From: Pectinatus frisingensis
GTDB lineage: Bacteria; Bacillota; Negativicutes; Selenomonadales; Selenomonadaceae
NCBI RefSeq assembly: GCF_015732285.1
Contig: NZ_WIQU01000016.1
Coordinates: 1 to 64,000 of the forward strand
DNA length: 64,000 nt
Direction of reading: 5' to 3'
The position numbers and the translations under genes were made by a program. Under the pieces are notes generated by a model, which ran no database searches, was not told the DNA's origin, and was given only the letters and a program-made list of their open reading frames with translations. Below, in pieces: positions 43,097 to 53,111 of the stretch (within the stretch, counting starts at the first letter, position 1; the number at the start of each line of letters is the position of its first letter).

Positions 43097-44500
43097 TCAA
43101 TCCTGACAAACTTTATGAGGATTTAATATATTAAGCGGATCAAAAACCTGCTTAATTCCTTGCATGATAGCAATAGCTTTATCTGGCATAGATTCTTTTA
43201 AATATTCTTTTTTTGCGTAACCTATACCATGTTCGCCGGACACGTTTCCTTTTAAACTGCGTGCCTTTGTATACATTTTTTCCATTGTTGCCTTAAGAAC
43301 TTTTTGCCACTGTTCGTCATTCAATTGGTCTTTCAAGATATAAGCATGAAGATTCCCGTCACCTGCATGTCCAAAGCATTTTATCCGTACACCAATTTCT
43401 TTTTGCAAGTCATGAATATATTCAACAAAATCATTCACCATACTGCGTGGTACTACCACATCCACTTCATCCATCATCGTTGTGGAACTTTTTATTGCTT
43501 CAAGGAATGCTCCTCTGGCCTTCCAAATAGCTTCCGCACGTTCTTCAGTATCAGCAATGAGAATATCTGCAGCACCTTGTTCTAAGCATATCTGAGCTAC
43601 CCCATCATAATAAGAGGCAATTTCTTCCAGTGTATTACCATCAAACTTTAGTAATAAATACGCATCAGCCTGATTGTCCGGAAATTTTCTCCCCAGATAT
43701 TCTTCAGCATCTATAATTACTTCTCGTTCCATAAACTCTATTGCAGTTGGAATTGCCTTTGATTTTATTATCGGTGGCACCGCCCCTATCGCCTGAGCCA
43801 AAGTTGGAAACGGAACGAGCAGACTAACCGTTTTTTGCGGCAGCGGCAGCAGCTTCAATATTGCCTTAGTTATCACTGCCAACGTCCCCTCTGAACCGAT
43901 AATAACATCTTTTAGATCATAACCGGAACTATTTTTTACAGCTTTTCCACCTACAGTCATCACTGTACCGTCTGCCAGTACAATTTCAAGACCACGTATA
44001 TAATCACGGGTAACACCAAATTTTACAGCTCTCATTCCACCAGCATTAGTACTGATGTTACCGCCTATTGTAGCTGATTTTTCACCAGGATCAGGTGGAT
44101 AGAAATAACCTCTTTTTTCTACATAATCAGCCAGTTCCATCAATAGCACACCTGGTTCCAATGTAAGTGTGAGATTTTGTTCATCCAATTCCAAAAAATG
44201 ATTCATTAATGTAGTATCAAGCATTATACCATGTTCTATGGCAACTGAAGCCCCAACCAAACCAGTACCAGCGCCACGCGGAGTTATAGCAATGTTATTC
44301 TGACTGGCATAACGCATAAGCTTTGCCACTTCCTCAGTTGACACCACTCTTGCAACAATATCTGGATAATACTGTCCTGCGCTTAATTCATCATGACTGT
44401 ATTCTTCATTGACTTCTTTAGCCCACAAAAGGCGATCCCGGTCAATAAATTCTGCAATATTATTAAGGTCCTTTTCATCAACTTGTTTATAGGGTTTCAT
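43097..44500 (-). CDS. lctD: FAD-linked lactate dehydrogenase, LctD/GlcD family
   Basis: The 467-residue protein has an FAD-binding (PCMH) domain with [19 protein letters not shown] and [20 protein letters not shown], and the FAD-oxidase C-terminal domain with [16 protein letters not shown] and [13 protein letters not shown]. In Acetobacterium woodii LctD forms a complex with EtfA/B (LctC/LctB) that oxidises lactate with NAD by using reduced ferredoxin (electron confurcation). Here the same three genes are adjacent, which supports that role. Its start overlaps the stop of the EtfA-like gene by four bases. Confidence 0.9.
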   Translation of the reverse strand: MKPYKQVDEKDLNNIAEFIDRDRLLWAKEVNEEYSHDELSAGQYYPDIVARVVSTEEVAKLMRYASQNNIAITPRGAGTGLVGASVAIEHGIMLDTTLMNHFLELDEQNLTLTLEPGVLLMELADYVEKRGYFYPPDPGEKSATIGGNISTNAGGMRAVKFGVTRDYIRGLEIVLADGTVMTVGGKAVKNSSGYDLKDVIIGSEGTLAVITKAILKLLPLPQKTVSLLVPFPTLAQAIGAVPPIIKSKAIPTAIEFMEREVIIDAEEYLGRKFPDNQADAYLLLKFDGNTLEEIASYYDGVAQICLEQGAADILIADTEERAEAIWKARGAFLEAIKSSTTMMDEVDVVVPRSMVNDFVEYIHDLQKEIGVRIKCFGHAGDGNLHAYILKDQLNDEQWQKVLKATMEKMYTKARSLKGNVSGEHGIGYAKKEYLKESMPDKAIAIMQGIKQVFDPLNILNPHKVCQD

Positions 44501-45693
44501 AATATAGTTCCCCCTGTTTTAATTTTCTGGATAAGTTCTGGTATTATATCATAAATATCCGCAGTTATAGCATAATTTGCCGTTTTGAATATGGCCGCTT
44601 TAGGATCGCTATTTATAGCAATAATCGTTTCAGCATGATTCATGCCCGCAACAAACTGCACGGAACCTGATACTCCGCAGGTTATTATTAATTTAGGCCT
44701 TACAGTACGGCCGCTCAGACCGATCTGCCTTTTTGGATCAACCCAGCCAGCTTCCACTAACGGCCTTGTTGAGGCAAGTTCCCCACCCAGACTTTTTGCC
44801 AGATCTTCTATCAATTTCAAATCCTGCCGTTTCTTGACTCCCCGGCCGGCTACAACAATGACATCAGCTGCATCTATCGTTTTTTCCTTTGGTTTTTGAG
44901 TTATGCCCAACACTTCTATATTGGCTTTAAGTTTTTCTTCGGCTATTTCCAGTTTTTCTATCTGTCCAGATACGCTGTCGATCCATTTAGGTGCATCCAT
45001 AACCTTATAACGTACTGTAGCCATTTGCGGACGATTATTAGGTGTCAGTATTTCTGCCATGATATTACCGCCAAAAGCCGGACGTATCTGAACAAGATCA
45101 GTATTTTCTTTAATATCGAGAATAGTACAATCTGCCGTAAGACCGGTATTAAATCGTGCTGCCGTACGCGGTGCCAATTGTCTGCCGACTGATGTTGCTC
45201 CCACCAAAATAGCACTGGGTTTTACTTTATTGATAAATTCTTCAAAAACACTAGTATAAGCTTCAATTTTAAAATATTCTAACTCTGGTTTGTCACATAC
45301 ATATACTTTATCAGCACCATAATGCAGTAATTCTTCTGCAGCATGCTCTATATTACTGCCAATAAATAATGCATATACTGGTTGATGAATTTTTGCTGCT
45401 AACTCCTTAGCTTTGCCTAAAAGTTCATATGTCACAGGATGCACTGCTCCATCCACATGATCTACATATACGGCGATCCCCCGCCATTTAGTCTTATCAA
45501 TTGCCGGTACTTTTTTATCTTCAACATACTCGACGGCACCTTTAGGTCCTTTTTTTACGCAGATTCGGCACATACGGCAGCCGGCAGTGATCGTTATTTT
45601 ACCATCCTTTTCCTGCATGGCGCCAAATGGACATAAAGCTGCCAATGCTTTTGCATCAGTAATTTTTTCTTGGTGTACAACGAGTTTGGCCAT
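44497..45693 (-). CDS. lctC: Electron transfer flavoprotein alpha subunit with N-terminal [4Fe-4S] site, LctC-like
   Basis: The 398-residue protein is an EtfA with an added N-terminal domain. C21 (LCPFGAM), C39, C42 and C45 ([13 protein letters not shown]) can bind one [4Fe-4S] cluster; a fourth cysteine expected in a ferredoxin CxxxCP is replaced by Gly-Pro and is supplied by C21. The EtfA core has [20 protein letters not shown] and the FAD-binding [19 protein letters not shown] region. Etf alpha subunits of this type occur in LctBCD and CarCDE confurcating complexes. GAGGAG precedes the ATG. The gene is between lctB and lctD. Confidence 0.92.
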   Translation of the reverse strand: MAKLVVHQEKITDAKALAALCPFGAMQEKDGKITITAGCRMCRICVKKGPKGAVEYVEDKKVPAIDKTKWRGIAVYVDHVDGAVHPVTYELLGKAKELAAKIHQPVYALFIGSNIEHAAEELLHYGADKVYVCDKPELEYFKIEAYTSVFEEFINKVKPSAILVGATSVGRQLAPRTAARFNTGLTADCTILDIKENTDLVQIRPAFGGNIMAEILTPNNRPQMATVRYKVMDAPKWIDSVSGQIEKLEIAEEKLKANIEVLGITQKPKEKTIDAADVIVVAGRGVKKRQDLKLIEDLAKSLGGELASTRPLVEAGWVDPKRQIGLSGRTVRPKLIITCGVSGSVQFVAGMNHAETIIAINSDPKAAIFKTANYAITADIYDIIPELIQKIKTGGTIL

Positions 45694-45709
45694 TTTTTTC
45701 TCCTCTTTA

Positions 45710-46501
45710 TTATGCGATAAATTTCTTTTCTTTTAGTGTTTCGTAAATTTTTACTGCCAATTCTTCAGTTGTTCCCTGCCAATGCTGCTGCACCTTATCA
45801 CTGACCGGTGGAAAAATTCTCTGCACATGCGTCGGTGAACCATTCAAACCATATTTATTCTCATCTTGATCTTCCATATCGCTGAAAGTAAAAACATCAA
45901 TATCCTTTTTGCTGGTTTCTTTTTGCTTTAGATACGATGGCAAACGCGGTTGGTAAATATCTTTTTGTACCGTCAACAAACAGGGAAAATAAATTTTAAT
46001 TCGTTCAATATCCTGCGGCATATCCATGTCGACAATGATATTATCTTTTTCTACTTTTTCAATTCTTTGTACATTACAGACACTGGGAATTTTAAGCTGC
46101 TCAGCGACCTCCGGTCCCACCTGCGCCGTGTCTCCATCAGTGGTCTGTAAACCACATAATATTATGTCAAAATCGCCAAATCTTTTTATACCTTGTGACA
46201 ATGTCCGGCTTGTCGCCAATACATCTGCCCCGCCAAATTTTCTATCTGTTATCAATGCTCCTTCGTCAGCTCCCATTGAAAAAGCCTCGTAGAGTACTGC
46301 TTTTGCCTGCGGTGGTCCCATAGTAATAACACTTACTGTCCCACCGTATTTTTCTTTCAGCCTTACACCTGTTTCCAAAGCATACAAATCATATGGATTC
46401 ATCTTGCTATCGGCGCCATTTCTTTTCAAGACACCGGTTTTTTCGTCAACTTCTACCTTATTAGTACCGGGAACTTGTTTTATACACACCAATATTTTCA
46501 T
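45710..46501 (-). CDS. lctB: Electron transfer flavoprotein beta subunit, LctB-like
   Basis: The 263-residue protein is EtfB: KILVCIKQVPGTNKVEVDE at the start, MNPYDLYALETGVRLKEKYG, then ADVLATSRTLSQGI and LCGLQTTDGDTAQVGPEVAE, the AMP/FAD-binding motif that in bifurcating Etfs binds a second FAD. It pairs with the EtfA-like product coded 16 bases downstream. GGGGAG is eight bases before ATG 46501. The cluster order lctP-lctB-lctC-lctD matches a dedicated lactate complex. Confidence 0.92.
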   Translation of the reverse strand: MKILVCIKQVPGTNKVEVDEKTGVLKRNGADSKMNPYDLYALETGVRLKEKYGGTVSVITMGPPQAKAVLYEAFSMGADEGALITDRKFGGADVLATSRTLSQGIKRFGDFDIILCGLQTTDGDTAQVGPEVAEQLKIPSVCNVQRIEKVEKDNIIVDMDMPQDIERIKIYFPCLLTVQKDIYQPRLPSYLKQKETSKKDIDVFTFSDMEDQDENKYGLNGSPTHVQRIFPPVSDKVQQHWQGTTEELAVKIYETLKEKKFIA

Positions 46502-46527
46502 TTTACTTCTCCCCTAAACATGTATTA

Positions 46528-48291
46528 TCACTGCAGTTTATATTGCTGCATATTTCTATTTGATGGAACCGCTAACAGTTTCCTTGCTAAAAACACCAAA
46601 CAAAATGACACTAATAGAATTAGTATGCTGCTGGCTGAAATCACTGTATTTCCAGCAGTTTGTGCCACTGATGAACCTGCTTCGGTCCCCAACAGGGCCA
46701 CAAATAAATCTTTATAGAAATAAATGATACAACAAATAATCGCCAATAAAATCATGGAATGTTTCATACTGAATTTATATATTTCGCCTTCCTTGCCGGT
46801 TAAACCAGTGGTACCTGCTGCAATAGCAATGGACTGCGGTGAAATCATTTTACCAACTGCACCACCGGCTAAATTGGCACCTATCCCCATTACAGGCATT
46901 ATTCCTACAGCAGAAAAAGCTGTTGTCTGCAACTTACCAAAAAGTGCATTTGCCGATGTATCAGACCCGGTGACAAAAACACCCAGCCAGCCGACAATCG
47001 GAGCAAATAAGGGGAACAAGTCACCGGTTTTTGAAACCAGCAACCCCATTGTCGTTGTCATGCCGCTGTTATTAGCAACATACGCATAAGCCAAAACACC
47101 ACTTATAGTCAATAAAGCAATTTTTAATTCATTTAAAGTCGAACCAAAAATACTGAACGATTTACTTAAAGGGACTCGTAAAATAATACATGACATAAAT
47201 GCTGCGATAATTATTCCGGTGCCTGCCGCCGAAAGCCAGTTGAAATTAAATATTGCCGGTGATACTTTATCAGTAGTGCCATTTATTATAGCATTGTGCA
47301 AAAAAGGCAGCGGAAAAGCAATGCTGACCATATCCAGTAATTTTGCTACACTCTTCATTCCCCAGTCAGCAATAAACACAATTAGCACAATGAACGGACT
47401 CCATGCTCTTATAATAGCTTTTTTACTAAGTACGGTATTGTTTTGAACAGATTCGCTTTCACCTTCAAACCGATATATGTGCTTTGGCTGCCATACTTTA
47501 AGAAATAAAACCAATGCAATCATTGAAGCCAGCGATGCTGTTATATCAGGTAAAATTGGTCCTACAAAATATGATGTCAGGCACATCGGTATTGAAAAGG
47601 TCACAGACGTTACCAGTACTGCCGGCCATACTTCTTTTATACCTTTCAGTCCGCTCATGACTATGATAAGATAAAAGGGAACAATAAAACCGATTATTGG
47701 ACAGATGAACGCTAACAATTTAGCCAGATAATCTCCTGAAAACCCAGTTACCTGAGCTGCTACCAATACCGGTATGCCTAACCCGCCAAAGGCAACCGGA
47801 GCGGTATTAGCCAACAAACTTAAGCATGCTGCTTTTTTTGCTTTAAAACCCATACCTATCAACATTGCTGAAGTTATTGCCACCGGAGTTCCAAAACCGG
47901 CGGCACCTTCTAAAAATGCTCCGAAGGAAAAAGCAATCAGTAAAACTTGAAGCCGGCGATCATCAGTGATCGATACAATGGATTTTTTTATTATTTCAAA
48001 TTGACCTGTTTTTACACTTATGTTATAAAGGAATACTGCTCCTATTACGATCCAGCCAATCGGAAATAAACCATATAAAGCTCCATGAACCGCCGACATG
48101 GCCGACAGTACAATGGGCATCTTATACACCCACCCAGCTATTATTATGGCCAAAACAGTAGTAGATAATGCAGCCAGATGGCCTTTAATTTTAAATACTA
48201 TCAATACCACGAAGAAATAGACAATCGGTAAAAATGCTAATATTGCTGATAAAACCATATTATTGACCGGGTCAAAATTCTGTATATACAT
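46528..48291 (-). CDS. lctP: L-lactate permease, LctP family
   Basis: The 587-residue protein is a multi-pass permease with about 13 membrane segments. Typical LctP stretches are GALYGLFPIGWIVIGAVFLY, FGAFLEGAAGFGTPVAITSA, and GSDTSANALFGKLQ. It imports lactate with protons. GGGGAG lies seven bases before ATG 48291, so the longer frame from 48339 is not used. It is the first gene of the lct-lut transcript, with a promoter at 48519-48548 and a leader of about 220 bases. Confidence 0.93.
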   Translation of the reverse strand: MYIQNFDPVNNMVLSAILAFLPIVYFFVVLIVFKIKGHLAALSTTVLAIIIAGWVYKMPIVLSAMSAVHGALYGLFPIGWIVIGAVFLYNISVKTGQFEIIKKSIVSITDDRRLQVLLIAFSFGAFLEGAAGFGTPVAITSAMLIGMGFKAKKAACLSLLANTAPVAFGGLGIPVLVAAQVTGFSGDYLAKLLAFICPIIGFIVPFYLIIVMSGLKGIKEVWPAVLVTSVTFSIPMCLTSYFVGPILPDITASLASMIALVLFLKVWQPKHIYRFEGESESVQNNTVLSKKAIIRAWSPFIVLIVFIADWGMKSVAKLLDMVSIAFPLPFLHNAIINGTTDKVSPAIFNFNWLSAAGTGIIIAAFMSCIILRVPLSKSFSIFGSTLNELKIALLTISGVLAYAYVANNSGMTTTMGLLVSKTGDLFPLFAPIVGWLGVFVTGSDTSANALFGKLQTTAFSAVGIMPVMGIGANLAGGAVGKMISPQSIAIAAGTTGLTGKEGEIYKFSMKHSMILLAIICCIIYFYKDLFVALLGTEAGSSVAQTAGNTVISASSILILLVSFCLVFLARKLLAVPSNRNMQQYKLQ

Positions 48292-48518
48292 CTTATCGCT
48301 CCCCATGTAGTAAATTTTGTCGATATTTTCAAGCCGCAATACTATTCCTAATATACTTTGTTATATTGCCATTGTTCACCTACATTTCCTATTTTTCAAA
48401 TTTTTCGCTCAATTATCATCTTTTCCAAAACTGAAAAGTCTCCAAATCTTTTTGTATTCTTTTCAGTAAAATAATAATTAATAATAATTTTCTCAGTACC
48501 GATTTGTATTATGCCTTT

Positions 48519-48548
48519 ATAATACGAAGAAAACAGCTATAAAGTCAA
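48519..48548 (-). promoter_or_regulatory. Promoter of the lct-lut operon
   Basis: On the minus strand TTGACT (48543-48548) and TATTAT (48519-48524) are separated by 18 bases. The leader to lctP is about 220 bases and contains CTGAAAAG/CTTTTCAG (48431-48466), a possible regulatory hairpin. The whole gap 48292-48978 holds no gene. Confidence 0.6.
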
Positions 48549-48723
48549 TGCAGTCAATGGTTACAATAAATTGTCTTGAATAAAAAATCAATTCATTATT
48601 TTCTTTATTTAACAGGGATAAAAATAGCTTGGAAATTACCTTGAATATCAGTGAAAATGTTTATTCAAAAATTCATTTCATGATAACAGATATGAATAAT
48701 GTATACATATTTTTTATTGATTT

Positions 48724-48791
48724 TTATTGAATTTTTAAATTCAATAACATTATCAGTAAAAATAGTTTATAATAATACTATTATAAACTAT
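48724..48791. promoter_or_regulatory. Two operator-like palindromes between the lct operon and the HTH gene
   Basis: TTATTGAATTT at 48724-48734 pairs perfectly with AAATTCAATAA at 48737-48747. ATAGTTTATAAT at 48762-48773 pairs perfectly with ATTATAAACTAT at 48780-48791. Both lie in the divergent region. Either could be the site of the HTH protein coded at 48979, or of another lactate regulator. Confidence 0.55.
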
Positions 48792-48978
48792 CTATATCAA
48801 TTAATTATTGTCCATAATAACGGACATAAAAAAATAGAACCATATTATAAATAAAACCAATTCTAAGACATTTTTAAAATAAATCAAATTCCTTGGCTGC
48901 GTGAATAATTTTAGGTTATGTTATATAATGTTTATATAAGTGTAAGATATCTTATATATTTCGGAGGTAGTTTTTGCT

Positions 48979-50502
48979 ATGGTAAATAATTTTTCAATGG
49001 CATTAAAACATTTAATCAAGTTTTCCGGTATCAAAATAAGCAGTCTGGCTGATTTTATAAGCTATGATGTTTCCTATATCAGTAAGTGGTGCAACGGCAA
49101 CAATCAACCATCACCTAAGCATGTTAACCGCATTAATCAACTTATCGCATCATTTATTGCAAAAGAATTGATGCGGCAAAATCGAGCTTATCCCTTTTTC
49201 AACGAATTCAATATATCAATAGAGACAACATTATCTGCAGAGGATATGAAAATACGTTTACTTGATGAATTAGAAAATTTTCTAAATAATGCTTATTACC
49301 AAAGCAGTCCGAGTGACCCCAGCAACAAACTCTGCAGAGAATCTGCCAATCTGTCTGCCCAAACTATTATTGGCAGAACTAATGTGAAAAAGTTCTTCAA
49401 TAATGAATTGGCTCCTTTGCTAAGCAGCATAAAGGGAAAAATTGTCATATACGTGACCGGTGATGTCACTATGGCATTACATAATAACAGCATGGCTGAT
49501 TTTCTTGCTCATTGCCAATTTTCTACTACTGATATCGACATACATATCGGCTGTAATTTAAACAAACTTCAACAAAAATCTGATGACTTTATTGATTCAT
49601 TCTATGAATTATTAAATAAACACTTGCAAATAAATTTTCATGTTTACGACAATAAGGATTATACTAATTCAAATATAATATTGTTAAAAGATTATTTTGC
49701 TATGCAATACTCAATACATTCCGATGATTCTATTGACATATGCACTTATATAACCGATAAAAAAATAATAAAAGACATTTTTGAACGTACCCGTGACAAA
49801 TTCAATCGCAGCAATTATGTATTAGAGCCTAAAAGTGATATAGAATTAATTCGTTTTCGTTCCTTTTTTTATCTCAACAGCCAGCTTCTGCTATTTTGTG
49901 CCAAGGGATTTGAGTTTTTCCTGCCACCGCAGGCATTTAACCGTCTACTGCGTTCTTCTGCCAATTATCGCTATTCTTCCGATTTGCAAGAAACAATAAA
50001 AAACATGCAAATAACATGGGAGGAACAATTTGATGAAGCCCATATAGATTTTTTTATGCCTGAGGCAAATATTGTAAATTATATAGAAACAGGATCACTC
50101 ACTTATGGTGAAATCGATTATGTAACTTCCCCTGAAGAACGTGAACTGCAGCTGCAGCAATTGATAAAATCCATGAAAAAAAATCCTAATATAATCATTC
50201 ATGTATTGACTGCATCACGCCCGCAAAATGATCAGGATTATGCCAAACTATCTTATTACAGCAATAACAGTACCGCTTATCTCAAAAAGAATCGTAGTTT
50301 TCTGCAAAAAAAAGATAAGACAATTTATATGATCAAATCACCACTATTAATTGACAAATTTAATCATTTTTTCCGCAGTTTGAACAGCAAAGCCAATTGT
50401 CATATATTTTCTGCAGAGGATATTGAAAAAACATACAAAAAAAATAGTGCCTTATTGCACCGGATTTGGGAAAAAAATACACCGGATATACAATCAAAAT
50501 AA
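48979..50502 (+). CDS. HTH-containing protein of unknown family, candidate lactate-operon regulator
   Basis: The 507-residue protein starts with an HTH-like segment (LKHLIKFSGIKISSLADFIS, then YDVSYISKWCNGNNQPSPKH), the shape of an XRE domain. The rest (about 90-507) is not recognised: it has predicted alternating helices and strands, no membrane segment, and no known ligand-binding motif. CGGAGG is upstream of ATG 48979. It is divergent from the lct-lut operon across 690 bases with palindromes, so a regulatory link is plausible. The long C-terminal part might be an enzymatic or sensory domain. Confidence 0.65.
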   Translation: MVNNFSMALKHLIKFSGIKISSLADFISYDVSYISKWCNGNNQPSPKHVNRINQLIASFIAKELMRQNRAYPFFNEFNISIETTLSAEDMKIRLLDELENFLNNAYYQSSPSDPSNKLCRESANLSAQTIIGRTNVKKFFNNELAPLLSSIKGKIVIYVTGDVTMALHNNSMADFLAHCQFSTTDIDIHIGCNLNKLQQKSDDFIDSFYELLNKHLQINFHVYDNKDYTNSNIILLKDYFAMQYSIHSDDSIDICTYITDKKIIKDIFERTRDKFNRSNYVLEPKSDIELIRFRSFFYLNSQLLLFCAKGFEFFLPPQAFNRLLRSSANYRYSSDLQETIKNMQITWEEQFDEAHIDFFMPEANIVNYIETGSLTYGEIDYVTSPEERELQLQQLIKSMKKNPNIIIHVLTASRPQNDQDYAKLSYYSNNSTAYLKKNRSFLQKKDKTIYMIKSPLLIDKFNHFFRSLNSKANCHIFSAEDIEKTYKKNSALLHRIWEKNTPDIQSK

Positions 50503-50517
50503 TTGTATATCCGGTGT
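50479..50517. terminator. Bidirectional terminator at the end of the HTH gene
   Basis: A perfect 16-bp stem (50479-50494 with 50502-50517; core CACCGGATATAC) with a 7-base loop overlaps the HTH gene stop. On the minus strand it is followed by seven Ts, so it mainly serves the gerMN-type gene at 50528. Confidence 0.8.
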
Positions 50518-50527
50518 TAATCAGCCA

Positions 50528-51112
50528 TCATAAAATATTTTTTATTCTTGTAACCGGAGCTGTCAAGTCCATGTGTCCGCTTAGTGCATCCAATGGCTTA
50601 CCTTCGACATAGAATCGAACCGCTTTTACCTCTTGAAAATTAGTCAATGTATCAACTATGGAACCAATCAACATAAGTTCACCGGTTGAACCACCGGTAA
50701 AATTTTTTACAAAAGCATTATTAAAATTAACAGTGACAATACCTGCATTATCAATACCCGTATTTAATAATTGTGTGTTTTTAGGAATAACATTAGTACC
50801 TTCACCCTTTTTGGGTCCTTGCAGCAGTTCATTTACTGCCGCACTGTATTTATCGGTTCCTGCCAAATTCACTGTTCTGTCAGCAGCAAGTAATTTCTCA
50901 CCGTTTTCATTAGGAAAATAAATAATCAATTTAACTTTTTTTAGTTGCTGGCCGCTAGCAGATGATTTACTTTTTGTATCAGCCAGCCCGTTAGCTGTTA
51001 TTTGATTGTTTTGTTGTTCACTTTGTGAATTTTCCTGACCAGTACCACATCCAGCCGTTATTAATAACCCTATAACTAACAATGCTGCTAAAACTGCCCT
51101 TAATTGATTCAA
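50528..51112 (-). CDS. GerMN domain lipoprotein
   Basis: The 194-residue protein has a lipoprotein signal (LLITAGC, lipid-modified C22), a Ser/Gln-rich linker and a GerMN domain with LIIYFPNENGEKLLAADRTV and the later VNELLQGPKKGEG. The domain is found in GerM and in other envelope lipoproteins; function is not fully known. It follows the AMIN amidase gene by 16 bases, a pairing known from Firmicutes, so it may help cell-wall remodelling or sporulation-like processes. Confidence 0.9.
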   Translation of the reverse strand: MNQLRAVLAALLVIGLLITAGCGTGQENSQSEQQNNQITANGLADTKSKSSASGQQLKKVKLIIYFPNENGEKLLAADRTVNLAGTDKYSAAVNELLQGPKKGEGTNVIPKNTQLLNTGIDNAGIVTVNFNNAFVKNFTGGSTGELMLIGSIVDTLTNFQEVKAVRFYVEGKPLDALSGHMDLTAPVTRIKNIL

Positions 51113-51128
51113 ATCAGTTGCCCCCTAT

Positions 51129-52178
51129 TCATTCCGCCTGAAAATATTTATTAATTCCCCGGCAAATTGCCTGAGCCATTAGTGTTTGGAATGTATCGCT
51201 GTTTAATAAAGACTCTTCATTGTAATTGGAAATAAAAGCCAATTCTATAAGAATAGAAGGCATCGAAGTATGTTTCAAAACATAAAAATTGGCTTCTGAT
51301 GTACCACGATCAGTCAAGCCATTAGCTTGTATCATTTCTGACTGAACAAACGAAGCCAGCTGCTGCCCTTGATACGATGGTCCATAATAAAAAGTTTCTG
51401 TTCCATTCGCAGTTGGATTAGTAAAAGAATTAGCATGTATACTGATAAAAATATCTGTGTTCTTCAAAAACTCCGCCACATTTACCCGCGCCTGCAGCTC
51501 TTCGGCCGCGCTATCATTTGGTGCATATACATCTTTATCCGTCGTACGGGTCATAACTACCGCAGCACCATTACTAACCAGTATATTATAAACTTTTTGT
51601 GCAACAGCCAGAGTAATTGTTTTTTCCATTATTCCATCAGGCCCCACAGCACCTGAATCACTGCCACCATGACCAGGGTCAAGTACAATTGTATGTCCGG
51701 CTACAGCCGATAACGACATATTATTAGGTTTATTAGGCATTTTCTTGACATCTATTGTCAAGGCCGAACCTGATAAATGCCGCTCTTGTGAAAGCAAATG
51801 ACTTTTATAATCCGCCAATCCTGCATTATACGGCAGCGAAATAACAGCCTGTATATCATTACCCTTTTGTTGAAAACTTATTTGCTGAGCAATGGTACCA
51901 TCTAAATCAATTTGTTTTAAATTATCATTTTTCAACCTAGTATTAAAAATTGTTAATAAAAGCTGCTTATTATTATCAGGATTAACTTGCAAATTATACT
52001 TTTGATTTACACTGTCTAATTTTATTTCCATATGCAGATAATTTTCATCAGCTGATGCTTTTAAGATACTATAACGAAAATCTCTTACTGTAGGTACCGA
52101 AGCTGAACAAACTGCCTGCACGAGAAACATCAAAGACAAAAATAAAAAAATTATTTTTTTTGACAAAGCCAATCTCAC
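51129..52178 (-). CDS. N-acetylmuramoyl-L-alanine amidase with AMIN domain (Amidase_3)
   Basis: The 349-residue protein has a signal peptide (about 1-26), an AMIN domain (about 28-155) that targets septal wall or membrane, and an Amidase_3 domain (about 163-345). The zinc and catalytic residues are in VLDPGHGGSDSGAVG, MEKTITLA, ISIHANSF and LIELAFISN. It cuts peptidoglycan amide bonds for cell separation. It is coded upstream of, and probably with, the GerMN lipoprotein gene. Confidence 0.95.
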   Translation of the reverse strand: MRLALSKKIIFLFLSLMFLVQAVCSASVPTVRDFRYSILKASADENYLHMEIKLDSVNQKYNLQVNPDNNKQLLLTIFNTRLKNDNLKQIDLDGTIAQQISFQQKGNDIQAVISLPYNAGLADYKSHLLSQERHLSGSALTIDVKKMPNKPNNMSLSAVAGHTIVLDPGHGGSDSGAVGPDGIMEKTITLAVAQKVYNILVSNGAAVVMTRTTDKDVYAPNDSAAEELQARVNVAEFLKNTDIFISIHANSFTNPTANGTETFYYGPSYQGQQLASFVQSEMIQANGLTDRGTSEANFYVLKHTSMPSILIELAFISNYNEESLLNSDTFQTLMAQAICRGINKYFQAE

Positions 52179-52292
52179 TTTCTTTTAATCTTGTTATTCC
52201 ATGTTTAATATTCACTGTTGCGAAATTCTCTAATTGCTCTAATAATCAGATTTATATGTCTGTATGTAACCAATACTTAACAGTGTGCAGTT

Positions 52293-52670
52293 TTAAAGTT
52301 GCAATAAACCTACACTTAGTTTTATTGCTTCATCTACACTCTTCATTATGTGTTTATCCAATGTAGTAATTTTATTGCCGAGCCTTTTTTTATCTATTGT
52401 TCGCAATTGTTCCAATAAAACGACAGAATCGCGTTCTAATTTACACTTATTTGCCTTTAACTCGACATGTGTGGGAAGCTTCCCCTTAGTTATTTGTGCA
52501 GTTATAGCCGCAACAATAATAGTAGGACTATATTTATTACCAATATTATTTTGCAATATCAACACGGGACGCGATCCGCCCTGCTCCGAACCAATCACCG
52601 GACTGAGATTCGCATAGAAAATATCTCCGCGTTTTATTCCACTGCGACTATTTTTTTGATGTTCCTCCAT
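52293..52670 (-). CDS. MazF/PemK-type toxin (EndoA family)
   Basis: The 125-residue protein contains the PemK/MazF fold: [40 protein letters not shown] and LPTHVELKA, followed by [16 protein letters not shown]. The family cuts single-stranded mRNA at short sequences. It is coded behind and overlaps by 23 bases a ribbon-helix-helix antitoxin gene, as in Bacillus ndoAI-ndoA. Target sequence cannot be predicted. Confidence 0.93.
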   Translation of the reverse strand: MEEHQKNSRSGIKRGDIFYANLSPVIGSEQGGSRPVLILQNNIGNKYSPTIIVAAITAQITKGKLPTHVELKANKCKLERDSVVLLEQLRTIDKKRLGNKITTLDKHIMKSVDEAIKLSVGLLQL

Positions 52671-52902
52671 ATAGACCTTCTTCCGCTAATGTTATATTTA
52701 TTGACCCCATTTCCTCATAGCCTTTCTTCATCTGTTCACATAATTTTCCCATAACGTTTCTATGTTTGCAATACACGACATACGCTTGTGCTGCCCTGCA
52801 TAACAGTTCTTCATGACTGGTTTGTTCAGTTTTAGCCAATTTTTCCAACTCGCCCGCTAAATCACCAGGCAAATCGATTACCACACGTTTGCATACGGAC
52901 AA
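52648..52902 (-). CDS. Ribbon-helix-helix antitoxin of the MazF-type toxin
   Basis: The 84-residue protein starts with [20 protein letters not shown], a ribbon-helix-helix (CopG-like) DNA-binding strand and helix, and ends with a helix that would bind the toxin. GGAGGGG lies just before TTG 52902, so the TTG is taken; the upstream ATG at 52917 overlaps the site. The antitoxin should neutralise the toxin and repress the operon. Confidence 0.88.
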   Translation of the reverse strand: MSVCKRVVIDLPGDLAGELEKLAKTEQTSHEELLCRAAQAYVVYCKHRNVMGKLCEQMKKGYEEMGSINITLAEEGLYGGTSKK

Positions 52903-53031
52903 TAAAATCCCCTCCATACAGCAATATAACAGGATACAATAATAGATAGTATAGAATTTTTACTTCAAATTGTCAATTTTCTCTGTTGGAAAAATATTAC
53001 CCGATAACCCGGAAACAAACACTATAAATTA

Positions 53032-53091
53032 AAATACAGCATAAAATCAAACATACCACAAATAAAATGAGTTTGATTTTATGCTGTATTT
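53032..53091 (-). terminator. Terminator of dapA
   Basis: A perfect 21-bp stem (53032-53052 with 53071-53091; core TACAGCATAAAATC) and 18-base loop stands 20 bases after the dapA stop. Runs of As before the stem become Ts on the minus strand. Confidence 0.8.
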
Positions 53092-53111
53092 AAAAATTTA
53101 TTCTCAATCTG

